Source: Acidobacteriota bacterium
GTDB lineage: Bacteria > Acidobacteriota > Terriglobia > Bryobacterales > Bryobacteraceae
Direction of reading: 5' to 3'
Assembly: GCA_014584705.1 (NCBI GenBank)
Contig: JACTMJ010000018.1
Coordinates: 1 to 64,000 of the forward strand
DNA length: 64,000 nucleotides
This document shows, one piece after another, positions 26,983 to 36,495 of this stretch. Each line of letters begins with the position of its first letter. Positions within the stretch are counted from its first letter, which is position 1. The position numbers were made by a program, and so were the translations under genes. Under the pieces are notes generated by a model that saw only the letters and a list, made by a program, of their open reading frames with translations, ran no database searches and was not told the origin of the DNA.

Positions 26983-27657
26983 ATGCCTGGCCTTACTGCG
27001 AAGCCGACAACGCGGCCCCGCGCTTACGGGCGGCATGGGCTAGCCGCATTTCTGGCTGCGATGGTCCTTGCCGTGTCCGGTTTCCAACTGAACGAGGAGC
27101 GGTTACGGCTCGATCTGTTGCGGGACCGGATCGACACCCTCTGGTCGGACCTGGAGCAGGACTTGCAGGCGAAGGCGGCGCTGGCGACGGAACTCGTGGA
27201 AGTCGTGGACCGGGAACGCCCCAGCGTTCACGGGAAGGATTTCGTGGCGGCAAGGAACAGCGTCGCGGGGAGTTCTCAGGAACTGGGGCGGGCGTCGGAC
27301 CGGGCCGAAGCGGTGGAAGCGAATCTTAGCCTGGACCGGGCGTTGCGCCGGTTCATGGACAGCCTGGCCGGAGAGTCGATGCGCCTTTCCGGATCTCGCG
27401 CGTCGCCGGGCGTGCGCCGCGCCCAAGAGAATATCCTGGCGGCGGAGCACCGGGTGGCGCTACATCGAACGGCCTACAATGAGGCGGTTCAGCACTTTAA
27501 CACTCACCTTGCGTTGTTTCCCGCCAACTTCGCGGGTACGCTTTTCGGTATCAAGCGCTATCCATACTACATGCCGACGAATCTCCGCGATATCGTGCAA
27601 CTGCCCCCCACGCCCGTCCCCGTGCCCCGCGCGGAAGAAGTCAAGAGCGGAAAGTAG
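26983..27657 (+). CDS. LemA-like membrane-anchored protein
   Basis: The 224-residue protein has an N-terminal membrane anchor (about 18-35), then long helices with [14 protein letters not shown] and the LemA-typical C-terminal block [19 protein letters not shown] followed by [12 protein letters not shown]. LemA proteins are periplasmic-facing helical bundles of unclear function. The tail is Pro-rich. Its stop is one base from the recX stop on the other strand. Confidence 0.85.
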   Translation: MPGLTAKPTTRPRAYGRHGLAAFLAAMVLAVSGFQLNEERLRLDLLRDRIDTLWSDLEQDLQAKAALATELVEVVDRERPSVHGKDFVAARNSVAGSSQELGRASDRAEAVEANLSLDRALRRFMDSLAGESMRLSGSRASPGVRRAQENILAAEHRVALHRTAYNEAVQHFNTHLALFPANFAGTLFGIKRYPYYMPTNLRDIVQLPPTPVPVPRAEEVKSGK

Positions 27658-27658
27658 G

Positions 27659-28198
27659 CTACTCCTCGCCACCCGCGAACTCGTCGAGATCCTCGGCCAG
27701 GCGGGAATGCGCGCGGAGCGCCGTCACCGAGGCCGCGTGTCCGAAACCCGCCCTTCGCAGGCGGCCGTAGGCCCGCTGCAGCGCGCGCGGCTCTTCTAAA
27801 CCATTGCCGGATAGCATTGCGGCGAGTTTCCGCTCCAGATGGGCAAGCGCCATCGCGGTTTCATCCCGGCCCGCATAGGCGGCGTCCACGGCCTGAGCGA
27901 CGACGGAGGGGTCCAGTTCCCGGGCTTCGAGTTCCCGCGCCGCCCTTTGCCTGCCGACCAACCTGCGGCCCGCGGCGTCGGCCGCTTTCCGCTCCGCGAA
28001 GCGGGATTCGTTGAGGAAGCCGAGTTCGCGCAATCGAGCCACAACGGCATCCATTTCCTCCTCGGAGCCGGCGCGAGCCGCCAGGCGCTCCCGCAGTTCG
28101 CGCTCCGCGTAGTCGCGGGCCGCGAGCAGCCTGAACGCGCGTTCCAGCAGATCGGCGGGCTTCAGTGGATTCTTGGCGGAGGGATCGTCCTCCCTCAT
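27659..28198 (-). CDS. recX: RecX regulator of RecA
   Basis: RecX binds RecA filaments and limits their activity. The protein is built of three-helix repeats with the family pattern LLAARDYAERELRERLAARA and ELGFLNESRFAE. AAAGGAG lies 6 bases before the ATG at 28198 and fixes the start although the frame is open to 28300. recA is not in the window. Confidence 0.92.
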   Translation of the reverse strand: MREDDPSAKNPLKPADLLERAFRLLAARDYAERELRERLAARAGSEEEMDAVVARLRELGFLNESRFAERKAADAAGRRLVGRQRAARELEARELDPSVVAQAVDAAYAGRDETAMALAHLERKLAAMLSGNGLEEPRALQRAYGRLRRAGFGHAASVTALRAHSRLAEDLDEFAGGEE

Positions 28199-28381
28199 AC
28201 GGCTCCTTTCCGCCGCGGGTCCCGGCGGGCGCTTGATATTCAAGGCGGAATTGCCACTTAAGGCGATACACCGCCCGGGAAAGCTGTGCCCAATGGCCAA
28301 ACGGAGTATTCTATTGGTAGCCTATCGCGTTTCTGAGCGGGTTAAGGCCACATTCCAAAGAATCTAGCGAAGGAGAAAACG

Positions 28382-28741
28382 ATGGCAGAAGATAGCAAGT
28401 TTCCCTATTTCCTCTTGGGTTTGGGCGTAGGGTTCGTGGCCGGCATATTGGTTGCGCCTCGATCCGGAGATGAGACCATCCAGTACCTGAAGGAACGGGC
28501 CGACGAAGGGAAAGAGTATTTGAAAGATCGGGTAGGAGAGGGCAAGGAATACCTCAGCCGCCAGCAGGAAAGCCTGAAGAGTACGGCCCAGGATGCCGTG
28601 GAAAAGGGCAGGGAAGCCCTGCTGAGACAGAAGGAACAAATTGCCGCCGCATATGATGCCGGCCGCCAGGCGTACCGTGATTCTGTAGGAAATGCGGCAG
28701 CGTCGGCGGAATCCGTGCGCGGGCAGGGCGAATCCATTTAG
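28382..28741 (+). CDS. YtxH-domain membrane-anchored protein
   Basis: The 119-residue protein starts with one hydrophobic segment (FLLGLGVGFVAGILVAPRSG), the YtxH signature, and continues as a long amphipathic helix with repeated KEYLKDR/KEYLSRQ segments. AAGGAG lies about 7 bases before the ATG. YtxH proteins are general-stress envelope proteins of unknown mechanism. The next gene is also a membrane-anchored helix, so the two may act together. Confidence 0.9.
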   Translation: MAEDSKFPYFLLGLGVGFVAGILVAPRSGDETIQYLKERADEGKEYLKDRVGEGKEYLSRQQESLKSTAQDAVEKGREALLRQKEQIAAAYDAGRQAYRDSVGNAAASAESVRGQGESI

Positions 28742-28885
28742 CGAAGCAGTCGTGACGGGCGGGAGTTTCGCCGCATGAGGCGGCGTTTCCCGCCGCCGGT
28801 TCAACGGCCCGGGCCACGGCGGGCACTGGCTATTGCAATCGGCTTTGGATCTGGACCTAGTTCATACGGGAGCATCCGGTACTTT

Positions 28886-29455
28886 ATGATCGAGCAACAA
28901 TTGGCGAATACGATCGTCACGATCGCGATCGCGGTGATTGCGATTGCCGTCGCAATGCAGGCGGTCTCCGCCGTGGTGGCGGCAATTGCGGCAATGAAGA
29001 CCAAGGCCGCGGTGGAAGCGATCCGGAGCCACGTGCAACCGGTCGCGGAGCGCGCGATGGAGGTGCTCGAACAGTCGCGGAACACCGTCACGACCGTGCA
29101 TACGCGGCTCGAACCGATTCTCAGCGATGCGGCCAGCGTCACCGCACAGGCCAAGTCGGTGATGGAGAAGGCCAACCTGATCATGGAGAAGGGCCAGAAT
29201 CAGGCGACGAACCTGGATGAGGCGCTCACGGAAACCGTCGAACGCGTGCGCGCGCAACTGGGGAATGTCGAAGAGACGGTGGATCACGTTCTTCACGGTG
29301 TTCGAAGCACTTCGGACCAGTTGAACTCCGGCATTCTTACGCCCATCCGGAAGGCCAATGGATTGGTCAATGGCATTGCCGCGGCGGTCGGGTTCCTGGT
29401 GCAAGGCCGCACTACGGTCTCTCGGGCGACCCAGGACGATGCGATGTTCATTTAG
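28886..29455 (+). CDS. membrane-anchored coiled-coil protein
   Basis: One strong N-terminal hydrophobic segment (IVTIAIAVIAIAVAMQAVSAVV) precedes a long helix with heptad-like spacing (VLEQSRNTVTTVHTRLEPIL and onward). This resembles DUF948-type proteins. I chose the ATG at 28886; the frame is open to 28775 but the extra part is Arg/Pro-rich shadow sequence. A strong terminator follows. Confidence 0.75.
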   Translation: MIEQQLANTIVTIAIAVIAIAVAMQAVSAVVAAIAAMKTKAAVEAIRSHVQPVAERAMEVLEQSRNTVTTVHTRLEPILSDAASVTAQAKSVMEKANLIMEKGQNQATNLDEALTETVERVRAQLGNVEETVDHVLHGVRSTSDQLNSGILTPIRKANGLVNGIAAAVGFLVQGRTTVSRATQDDAMFI

Positions 29456-29485
29456 AAACTCCGCATTCAGTTAGGAACTTCGTAC

Positions 29486-29517
29486 GCGGGGGTGCGTGCG
29501 CATCCTCGCCCTTTTTT
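29486..29517 (+). terminator. rho-independent terminator
   Basis: GCGGGGGTGC (29486-29495) pairs with GCATCCTCGC (29500-29509), with two G-U pairs and a GTGC loop, followed by CCTTTTTT. It ends the YtxH/coiled-coil unit just before the M1 peptidase gene. Confidence 0.85.
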
Positions 29518-29541
29518 GCACCCGGCCTATATTCTGAAAGC

Positions 29542-32031
29542 ATGCGCTTGGCTGGTTCCATATTGCGCGTCGTTGCTGTCTGCCTTCTGGGCGCGGTCTT
29601 TCCGTGCATCGCACAAGATGGCGGCGTAACCGGCGTTCCGATTGGCGACGCTGTCTCGAGTTCCTCGATTCCCGGTCCGATCGCCGCGCTCGCGGAAAAA
29701 ATCCGGGGTGCGGGGCTCGACCCCACCGAATGCTACCGGGTTCGCGATCTGGACCTCACGCGAGAGGATGCCCGCATCTACCTCACCGAGGGGTATCTCG
29801 TCTTCGGCAAAGAAGTGAACGGCCGGCGATTCTCAGCGGTCTTCATTGGGGAGATTGACGGCGGTGACGCGGAGATCCTGCTGTTTCCGCCCAGCCGGTC
29901 GGAGCGGATGTCGCTGGCGAAGTTTACCGGCTCCCCCAACCTGAACGAGCATTTCCGCACGGCCGCGTTTCTGTTTACTGACGACACCTACGCGGAAGTC
30001 TTGCGCCTGCTGGAGGAAAAGGTTGCCGGACGCAAAGTGCCGGAGATGGGCGCCCTCTATACCGAGAAATACAACGAACTGATTCGGAACCTGTCCGAAA
30101 GCGTCGAACTGAGGCTGGTGAAGGATCTGGCGGAAGGCGCATCCGCGCGCCATGGGTTTTTCTACGCCACTTTGAGCGGAAACCGTCTTGGCAATTTTGA
30201 CTTTGTGCTCGACCCCATCTTGAGCCGGGGGTTGCGCATCGGCCAGTTCACGACGGAGCGGGGGCCCGTGTTCGATACCTGGACGCAGTTCGAACCGAAG
30301 AGCATCGCGAGTGGACAACGCGCGGCCCCGCTTCCGGAGTATGAAATCAAGCATTATGACCTGGACGCCACGCTGGACCCGGACCTGCTTCTGAAAGCGC
30401 GGGCACGGCTGCATCTGACGCCGGCCGCGCCTCGCGCCACCATCGCGCTCATGGTTTCGCAGAACATGCGCATCGGTTCCGCGACCGCCAAATCCGCCGC
30501 CGGAGAGGAGAAGCTGGAAATCTATCGTCCGCAGTCCCTGCGCCTGAATACCATCCGCCGGGACCAGGATTCCGCATTTCTGGTTTCGATGCCGAAGTCC
30601 GCGGTGCCCGGCCGGCCGATTGAGATCGAGATTGTATATGAAGGCCGCGTGGTGCAGGAGGCCGGGAATGATGTGCTCTTTGTGGGTGCGCGCGGAAGCT
30701 GGTTCCCCGGCGCCGTGAATCGCCTGTCCACCTACGATGTGACGTTCCGGGTTCCCAAGGGGCTGGATTTCGTTTCCACGTGGGACACCGTCGAGCGGAG
30801 TTCGGACGACACCACGACGACGTTTCACGCCTCCGTGAGAACGCCCGTGCGGACCTTCGGCTTTAACCTGGGGAAGTACAAGCAGACCACGGTTCGCATG
30901 GACGGATTCGTGGTGAACGTATTCGCCAATACCCAGGTAGAGACGGCGCTCGAACCGCGAAACCGGGTATTGATCGTCCCCACGGCACCGACGGCCCCCG
31001 GCAGACGCAGAGCGCCCGGAGTGACGATTGCCTCCGTGCCGTCGCCCACTCCGGACCCCTCGCGGAGCCTCGAAAGACTGGCGCGCGAGGTCGCGACAAT
31101 CATGGGGAAGTTCAGCGCCCTCTTTGGCCCGCCGGCGATGCGGACGGTGAATGTTTCGCCCATTCCCGGCCATTTCGGACAGGGCTTCGCCGGCATGGTG
31201 TATCTTTCCACGATCAGCTACCTGCCGGACTCCCAGCGGCCCGACAATGTGAAGGACTCCGCCAGCCAGACCTTCTACAGCAATCTCCTGCTTTCTCACG
31301 AACTGGCGCACCAATGGTGGGGCAATCTCGTTTATTGCGAATCCGATCAGGATACGTGGCTGATGGAAGGCCTGGCCAGCTACTCCGCCCTAATGATGCT
31401 GGAGGAAACGAAAGGGAAGAAGGAGGCTACCGCGCTGCTGCTTCGCTACCGCGACAACCTCCTCGCCAGTCTGGGAGACGACCGCATCGTAGACGACGCG
31501 GGCCCGATTCTCTGGGGGGAGCGGCTCATCAACTCTCGGGATCGCGATAGCTGGAATACGATCACATACGAAAAGGGCACGTGGATTTTTCACATGCTGC
31601 GAGCGAGGCTGGGCGATGAGGCCTTTTTTCGTTTGCTTCGGGAATTGCCCGCGCGGTTCGCCCGGCGGCCGCTTTCGACGAAGGCCTTCCGCCAGTTCGC
31701 CGCGGAGTTCACGTCGTCGAAATCACCGGACGCCAACCTGGAGGAATTCTTTGCCCAATGGGTGGAATCCACTGGAATTCCCCGTATCGCGCTGACAAGC
31801 AGCATTGCCGGTAAGGCACCGAAGGTTACCGTAAAGGTTGCGCTTGCGCAATCCATGGTGTCCAAGGAATTCGGAGTGACGACGCCGGTCGTGATTCGCT
31901 TCGCGCACGCACCGGCGGTGACGCACTGGGTGCATACTTCGAACGACGGTGAGGAGTTCGAATGGACATTCCGGACAGCGCCTTCCCGCGTGGAACTCGA
32001 CCCCGATTGGCTCACCCTGCGCCGCGAGTAG
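29542..32031 (+). CDS. exported M1-family metallopeptidase
   Basis: The 829-residue protein has a signal peptide (LRVVAVCLLGAVFPCIAQ), an N-terminal region of about 250 residues that I do not recognise, the M1 beta-saddle domain (about 270-440) and the catalytic domain. Zinc is bound by HELAHQWWGN, with the downstream Glu in the helix that reads WLMEGLASYSAL. The usual GAMEN substrate motif is replaced by FGQGFAGMVYLS, as in M1 members that are not classical aminopeptidase N. YEKGTWIFHML supplies the conserved Tyr. It probably trims peptides in the periplasm or outside the cell. Confidence 0.9.
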   Translation: MRLAGSILRVVAVCLLGAVFPCIAQDGGVTGVPIGDAVSSSSIPGPIAALAEKIRGAGLDPTECYRVRDLDLTREDARIYLTEGYLVFGKEVNGRRFSAVFIGEIDGGDAEILLFPPSRSERMSLAKFTGSPNLNEHFRTAAFLFTDDTYAEVLRLLEEKVAGRKVPEMGALYTEKYNELIRNLSESVELRLVKDLAEGASARHGFFYATLSGNRLGNFDFVLDPILSRGLRIGQFTTERGPVFDTWTQFEPKSIASGQRAAPLPEYEIKHYDLDATLDPDLLLKARARLHLTPAAPRATIALMVSQNMRIGSATAKSAAGEEKLEIYRPQSLRLNTIRRDQDSAFLVSMPKSAVPGRPIEIEIVYEGRVVQEAGNDVLFVGARGSWFPGAVNRLSTYDVTFRVPKGLDFVSTWDTVERSSDDTTTTFHASVRTPVRTFGFNLGKYKQTTVRMDGFVVNVFANTQVETALEPRNRVLIVPTAPTAPGRRRAPGVTIASVPSPTPDPSRSLERLAREVATIMGKFSALFGPPAMRTVNVSPIPGHFGQGFAGMVYLSTISYLPDSQRPDNVKDSASQTFYSNLLLSHELAHQWWGNLVYCESDQDTWLMEGLASYSALMMLEETKGKKEATALLLRYRDNLLASLGDDRIVDDAGPILWGERLINSRDRDSWNTITYEKGTWIFHMLRARLGDEAFFRLLRELPARFARRPLSTKAFRQFAAEFTSSKSPDANLEEFFAQWVESTGIPRIALTSSIAGKAPKVTVKVALAQSMVSKEFGVTTPVVIRFAHAPAVTHWVHTSNDGEEFEWTFRTAPSRVELDPDWLTLRRE

Positions 32032-32079
32032 GCCGTAAGGCGGATCCGCGAGATACTGGAAGGCGGAGGTTCGCAACCG

Positions 32080-32607
32080 ATGAGCGACGATCTGCGCTAT
32101 CCGATAGGACAATTCGTCTTCGACCCCGCCACCGCGGCCCAGCAACGGGAAGGGTGGATTCTTGATCTGGCCCGGATGCCGGGCGAACTAGAGAGCGTTG
32201 TCGAATCGCTCGACGACGGGCAGCTTGACACGCCGTACCGTCCCGATGGATGGACCGTCCGCCAGGTGGTTCACCACCTTGCGGACAGCCACATGAATGC
32301 GTATATCCGCATTCGTCTGGGGCTCACCGAAGAGGCGCCTCTCGTGAAGGGCTACGACGAAAAATTGTGGGCCGAATTGCCCGATTCCCTGACCGCGCCG
32401 GTGGCGCCGTCGTTGAGCATCGTGGAGGGCGCGCATTCGCGCTGGGTAACGCTGCTCAAGAAGATCGCCCCGGCGGATTTTCAGCGTACGATGATCCATC
32501 CGCAATCCGGCCCCGGCACCATCGAGAAGTATACGGGCCTCTATGCCTGGCACGGTGCGCATCACGTGGCGCAGATCCGCAATCTGCGGAAGCGGAGCGG
32601 CTGGTAA
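32080..32607 (+). CDS. DinB/YfiT-like metal-dependent protein
   Basis: The 175-residue four-helix protein has the three His ligands of the DinB/YfiT fold: one in QVVHHLADSHMN and two in AWHGAHHVAQI. It starts with YPIGQFVFDP, typical of YfiT. Relatives include bacillithiol S-transferase BstA and other thiol-dependent transferases. The substrate is unknown here. The gene starts 48 bases after the M1 peptidase stop, and GGCGGAGG lies upstream. Confidence 0.9.
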   Translation: MSDDLRYPIGQFVFDPATAAQQREGWILDLARMPGELESVVESLDDGQLDTPYRPDGWTVRQVVHHLADSHMNAYIRIRLGLTEEAPLVKGYDEKLWAELPDSLTAPVAPSLSIVEGAHSRWVTLLKKIAPADFQRTMIHPQSGPGTIEKYTGLYAWHGAHHVAQIRNLRKRSGW

Positions 32608-32639
32608 AGGAAATCGTCGTTGTGTTCGCGCCGCCCGCG

Positions 32640-33785
32640 CTATTGCCGGGGAGGTTCGGGAGCGGGTTTGGCTGCGCTCGAAACGTCCTGGGCGGGCGCG
32701 GGATCGTGGCCTGATTCCACAATCGAATCCACCAGGGTGCGAAGCCGTCCCGCCAAAGTTTCGTCAAGGGCTTCGAGCGCGGTCACCTGTTCTCTGGCAT
32801 CCGGAATTCGGCGGAGCAGAGCGTAGCTGAAGCCAAGGCTGAACCGGGCCTCGGCATTGCCAGGCTCGAAATGGACCGCGTTTTCGTAGTCGATTACGGC
32901 GAGTTTTCGCTTGCCGGACATCGCCCGCGCATAGCCCCGGTAATACCAGCCGTGTGCATCGGTGGGGTTCCTTTCGAGGAGATACGAAAGGTTTTCCTGC
33001 GCGAGGTCGTAGTGCTCCCGCCAGATATCCGTGAGGGCCTCCGAGAGCAGGCTGGCGCGAAGGCGGATTTCGGGCTGCTGCGCGGCGCGCCACTCGCTCC
33101 AGGGAATCCTTGGGGTGGCCTTCAGCCGGACGGCACGGCTCGCGGGCACGAGAGCCGCCGACGGACGTCCGAACGGATCCTCCCAAACGACAATGGCTTC
33201 AAGCGCGCGTTTCCCGCCGAGCACCGCACATCCGGCGATGGGTTCACGATGCCGGGTTTCGGCCGTGAATGCCAGCCCGAAGACCGGAATGTCGCGAATG
33301 CGAAGATCGCGCAACGGGTACGACGCGACGCCACAAGAGATCCTCAATTCAGTCGAGCCGGAATTCGATGCCTCCGACCATTGCGGAGTCTGCCCGGAAG
33401 ACGTGAATTCGGACACCGGCGCCTGGGGGGGAGTATCGCCGGAACCGGTGCGGGGGTCCGCAGGACGGTTCACGGCGATTCGTACCAGATTTCCTTCGAT
33501 GTCTTCGCCTCCCACTTCGGCCACCGTCGCCGGCATCTCCTCGGAGAACACGAGTTCCGCCCGAGCGGCATTCGCGAGCAGGGAGCGGACGGTGATGTAT
33601 GCGCCATCGAGCGGGAGTGCCCAGCCGCTTCCCGTGAGCTGGCCTTTCTCGTTGTAGGCGCGGATCGGAACGGGGCTTGGCGTTGCGGTGGCGGCAGCCG
33701 TTGCTTCCGGTTCTTGCGCGCTTGCCCGGATGAAACCTGGCGTGAAGAGCACGCATGCCAGTACCAGGAATCGCCACACCGCCAT
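32640..33785 (-). CDS. exported protein with degenerate trypsin-like domain and TPR repeats
   Basis: A signal peptide (FLVLACVLFTPGFIRASA) precedes a domain (about 45-245) that starts like the trypsin-like proteases (GSGWALPLDGAYITVRSLL) but lacks the His of the TNxHV motif, and the GxSGG position reads AGCAVLGG. The C-terminal part (about 265-350) has two tetratricopeptide repeats (AHGWYYRGYARAMSGKRKLA and EARFSLGFSYALL). It is probably a protein-binding scaffold, not an active protease. It diverges from the glycosyltransferase gene. Confidence 0.75.
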   Translation of the reverse strand: MAVWRFLVLACVLFTPGFIRASAQEPEATAAATATPSPVPIRAYNEKGQLTGSGWALPLDGAYITVRSLLANAARAELVFSEEMPATVAEVGGEDIEGNLVRIAVNRPADPRTGSGDTPPQAPVSEFTSSGQTPQWSEASNSGSTELRISCGVASYPLRDLRIRDIPVFGLAFTAETRHREPIAGCAVLGGKRALEAIVVWEDPFGRPSAALVPASRAVRLKATPRIPWSEWRAAQQPEIRLRASLLSEALTDIWREHYDLAQENLSYLLERNPTDAHGWYYRGYARAMSGKRKLAVIDYENAVHFEPGNAEARFSLGFSYALLRRIPDAREQVTALEALDETLAGRLRTLVDSIVESGHDPAPAQDVSSAAKPAPEPPRQ

Positions 33786-33905
33786 GCCTTTTAGGATGGC
33801 AGACCGGTGGCCATGGTTGCGCTGGACGGGACTCGATTGGAATTGACCAGATAGTTTTGCAGCCGGGCCTAAGGCTTCCGGCGAAAAGAGCCGATCTATC
33901 CCGCA

Positions 33906-35723
33906 ATGGCGAGGTCAAAGAAGACACACCGGGAGGGGTCAGCCACTCCGGCCTCCGCGCCGAACTCATCCGTGGAGATGGCCGCGAAGGGCGGTTCCGC
34001 CGCCGTTTCCCGTACGGATCCGCGGGTCGCCGTCATCGTGGTGACCTTCAATTCGAAGGAGCATTTGCTTGACCTGGCGTGTTCTCTTCGAGCGCAGACC
34101 CACCGGAATTGGAAGTTGATCGTGGTGGATAGTGCGTCGACGGACGCGACGCGCGGATGGCTGACCGCTCACGTTCCCGAGGCGCAAATTATCGAATCCC
34201 AGCGCAATCTGGGGTATCGAAAGGGCAATCGGCTAGGGATGGAGCGGGCGACCGCCGGCGACAGAGCGCCAGACTATCTGCTGATTCTGAACGACGACGT
34301 CGAGTTGCATCCCCGCGCCCTCGAACGCATGCTGGCGGCGGCGGAGGTTGCGCCGGAGGTGGCGATCGTCGCACCCGCAATCCTGCTGCACGGCCATGCA
34401 GGTCTCATCAACGCGGCGGGAAGCGCGCTGCTGCCCGCGGGATTCTATTCCGCGCGGGGGAAGAACCGCGACTACGAAGACTTTCGGTGGCCCGCCGAGA
34501 TCGCGGCGGCATCGGGTTGCTGCTTCCTCTATCGATGCAAGGATTACCGGCAACTCGGCGGGTTTGACGCGATCTTCGATTCGCTTCCCGGCGGCTGGCA
34601 CGCATCCGCCGAAGATCTTGACCTGTCGTGGCGGGCATGGATTGCCGGGAAACGCGTCATCTATCAACCGGATGCCATTCTCTGGCACAAGTATCGGCAG
34701 CGGCCAATGCACGCTTCCAGATTCGCGAGCCTGGTGGCCGGGCGGCTGGCCTTCCTCGCACTCAACTTTCGCGTGCGGGAGATCCTGTGTCTTCTCCCGG
34801 TGCTGGTGCTTACCGAGGCGGCGCTTGCCGCCTACAGCGCGCTGCGCGGCGTGAGTTTCCTACGTGCGTGGGTCAGCGGCTTCCGCTGGCTGTGGGGAAA
34901 CCGGAGGAGGCTCGGCGAGATTCGCGGGACTCGGGCAACGCGAAGGTGCAAGGGCGACCACGCCGTGACGCACCTGATGCAGCCGACGATTCCGCTCGCC
35001 CCTTCCGTGGAGAGCAACCCGTTGCTGCGTGCGGCGGCGTTGGTGTGGTTTGGGGCAAATGCGTGCTCATTCGCCGCGCTGCGGCTATTGGAGATCCCGC
35101 GACGCCGGAGCGGTTGGAAACTCTTCAAACCGGTCCTTGACCGGATAGCGGCCGGGGTGGCCTTGTTCCTGCTATCGCCGTTGCTGGCCGTTGTGGCGGG
35201 CGTTGTTGCCTGGAAGATTGGCACGCCCGTGCTGTTCCGGCAAACGAGAATCGGTTGGAAGGAACGTCCTTTCACTCTGTATAAATTCCGCACGATGCGG
35301 GATGGTTTCGATTCTGGCGGGCGGGCGCTGCCCGACGAAGAACGCCTCACGCCGCTCGGCCGGTGGCTGCGCTCCTGGAGCGTGGATGAACTGCCCCAGC
35401 TTTGGAATGTGCTTAAGGGAGAGATGAGTTGGATTGGTCCGCGCCCGCTGCTGCCCGCGTATTTGCCGCGCTACAGCGCCCGCCAGCGCCGCCGCCACGA
35501 GGTTCGCCCCGGCTTGAGCGGATGGGCGCAGGTATGCGGGAGAAACGCCATCGATTGGGAGAGCCGATTTGCGCTGGATCTCGAATATGTGGAGCGGCAA
35601 GGCTTCCGCTTCGACCTGCGGATCCTTGGTCTCACCGTCAGGAAGCTTCTGACCAGGGAGGGCATCTCGCATGCGGGGCACGCCACGATGGAGGAATTCC
35701 GGGGAGCGGCATCTCATGGCTGA
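33906..35723 (+). CDS. fusion of GT2 glycosyltransferase and PglC-type phosphoglycosyl transferase
   Basis: Residues about 40-290 are a GT2 (rhamnosyltransferase-like) domain with VAVIVVTFNS, the metal motif LNDDVEL and the acceptor-side EDLDLSWRAWIAGK. About 390-600 is a monotopic phosphoglycosyl transferase with a re-entrant membrane helix (VALFLLSPLLAVVAGVVAW), FRTMRDG, the catalytic Asp-Glu in SVDELPQLWNV, IGPRPLL and RPGLSGWAQV. The end (SHAGHATMEEFRG) matches the C-terminus of PglC, which loads a diamino- or acetamido-sugar phosphate onto undecaprenyl phosphate. The fusion could add a second sugar directly after loading. The next gene overlaps by 8 bases and is PglD-like. Confidence 0.9.
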   Translation: MARSKKTHREGSATPASAPNSSVEMAAKGGSAAVSRTDPRVAVIVVTFNSKEHLLDLACSLRAQTHRNWKLIVVDSASTDATRGWLTAHVPEAQIIESQRNLGYRKGNRLGMERATAGDRAPDYLLILNDDVELHPRALERMLAAAEVAPEVAIVAPAILLHGHAGLINAAGSALLPAGFYSARGKNRDYEDFRWPAEIAAASGCCFLYRCKDYRQLGGFDAIFDSLPGGWHASAEDLDLSWRAWIAGKRVIYQPDAILWHKYRQRPMHASRFASLVAGRLAFLALNFRVREILCLLPVLVLTEAALAAYSALRGVSFLRAWVSGFRWLWGNRRRLGEIRGTRATRRCKGDHAVTHLMQPTIPLAPSVESNPLLRAAALVWFGANACSFAALRLLEIPRRRSGWKLFKPVLDRIAAGVALFLLSPLLAVVAGVVAWKIGTPVLFRQTRIGWKERPFTLYKFRTMRDGFDSGGRALPDEERLTPLGRWLRSWSVDELPQLWNVLKGEMSWIGPRPLLPAYLPRYSARQRRRHEVRPGLSGWAQVCGRNAIDWESRFALDLEYVERQGFRFDLRILGLTVRKLLTREGISHAGHATMEEFRGAASHG

Positions 35724-36426
35724 GGGCAGGTGGAGCGGGCGCGACGACCGGGCCGAACCGGCCAATCTGATTGTCTATGGCTGTGGAACGCAAGGGCGCG
35801 CCATCATCGAGTTCCTTGCCGAAAGCGGGCGATATCCCAGATTGCGCCTCACCGACGATAACCGCCGTCTCTGGGGCAATTCCTGCTTCTCTATTCCCGT
35901 TTTGCCGCCGCTCGACGCCTTTGCGGATGCGGCACAGCCTTTCGTATGCGCGATTGGCGCGAACGGAGCGCGGCGGGAAACAATTATCCGGCTTCGCGAC
36001 GCGGGACATCTACCGATTGCCGTGCAGCACCCCAGCGCCATCATCGCGGCCTCCGCCCGCGTGAATGCCGGCAGCATCCTGATGGCCAGGGCGCTCGTCA
36101 ATACCGAAGCCCACGTCGGCGTCGGGTGCCTGCTCAACTCTGGCTGTGTGGTCGAGCATCACTGCGACATCGGAGACTTCGTTCACCTTGCGCCGGGCGT
36201 GCTGCTCGGCGGCGGTGTGCGTGTGGGCGAGGGAGCGTTTCTCGGGCTGGGCGCGATCGTTTTGCCCGGCTTATCTGTCGGAAGAGAGGCAGTTGTGGGG
36301 GCAGGCGCCGTTGTCACTCACGATGTGCCGCCCGGTTTTACCGTTGCCGGCAACCCCGCAAGAATCCTGCGAGACAGACCACCGGGAGAGTCCCCCGGTT
36401 TTGCCGGGATGGCAGCGGGAGTTTGA
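35716..36426 (+). CDS. PglD/NeuD-like sugar O/N-acyltransferase
   Basis: The N-terminal half is a small Rossmann-like domain (NLIVYGCGTQGRAIIEFLAE). The C-terminal half is a left-handed beta-helix of hexapeptide repeats (VVEHHCDIGDFVHLAPGVLL and onward) with the catalytic His in VEHHCDIG and the family end FTVAGNPARIL. PglD acetylates UDP-4-amino sugars; NeuD acetylates sialic acid. The overlap with the PglC-type gene favours a PglD role. GGGGAG lies 9 bases before the ATG at 35716. The dehydratase and aminotransferase of a bacillosamine-type pathway are not in the window. Confidence 0.88.
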   Translation: MAEGRWSGRDDRAEPANLIVYGCGTQGRAIIEFLAESGRYPRLRLTDDNRRLWGNSCFSIPVLPPLDAFADAAQPFVCAIGANGARRETIIRLRDAGHLPIAVQHPSAIIAASARVNAGSILMARALVNTEAHVGVGCLLNSGCVVEHHCDIGDFVHLAPGVLLGGGVRVGEGAFLGLGAIVLPGLSVGREAVVGAGAVVTHDVPPGFTVAGNPARILRDRPPGESPGFAGMAAGV

Positions 36427-36495
36427 TCTTGGAGGGAGGTCCATCGTGGAAGCTCTGAATCGCGAGACGCCAAGCACACGAAAGGAGAAACCGTG

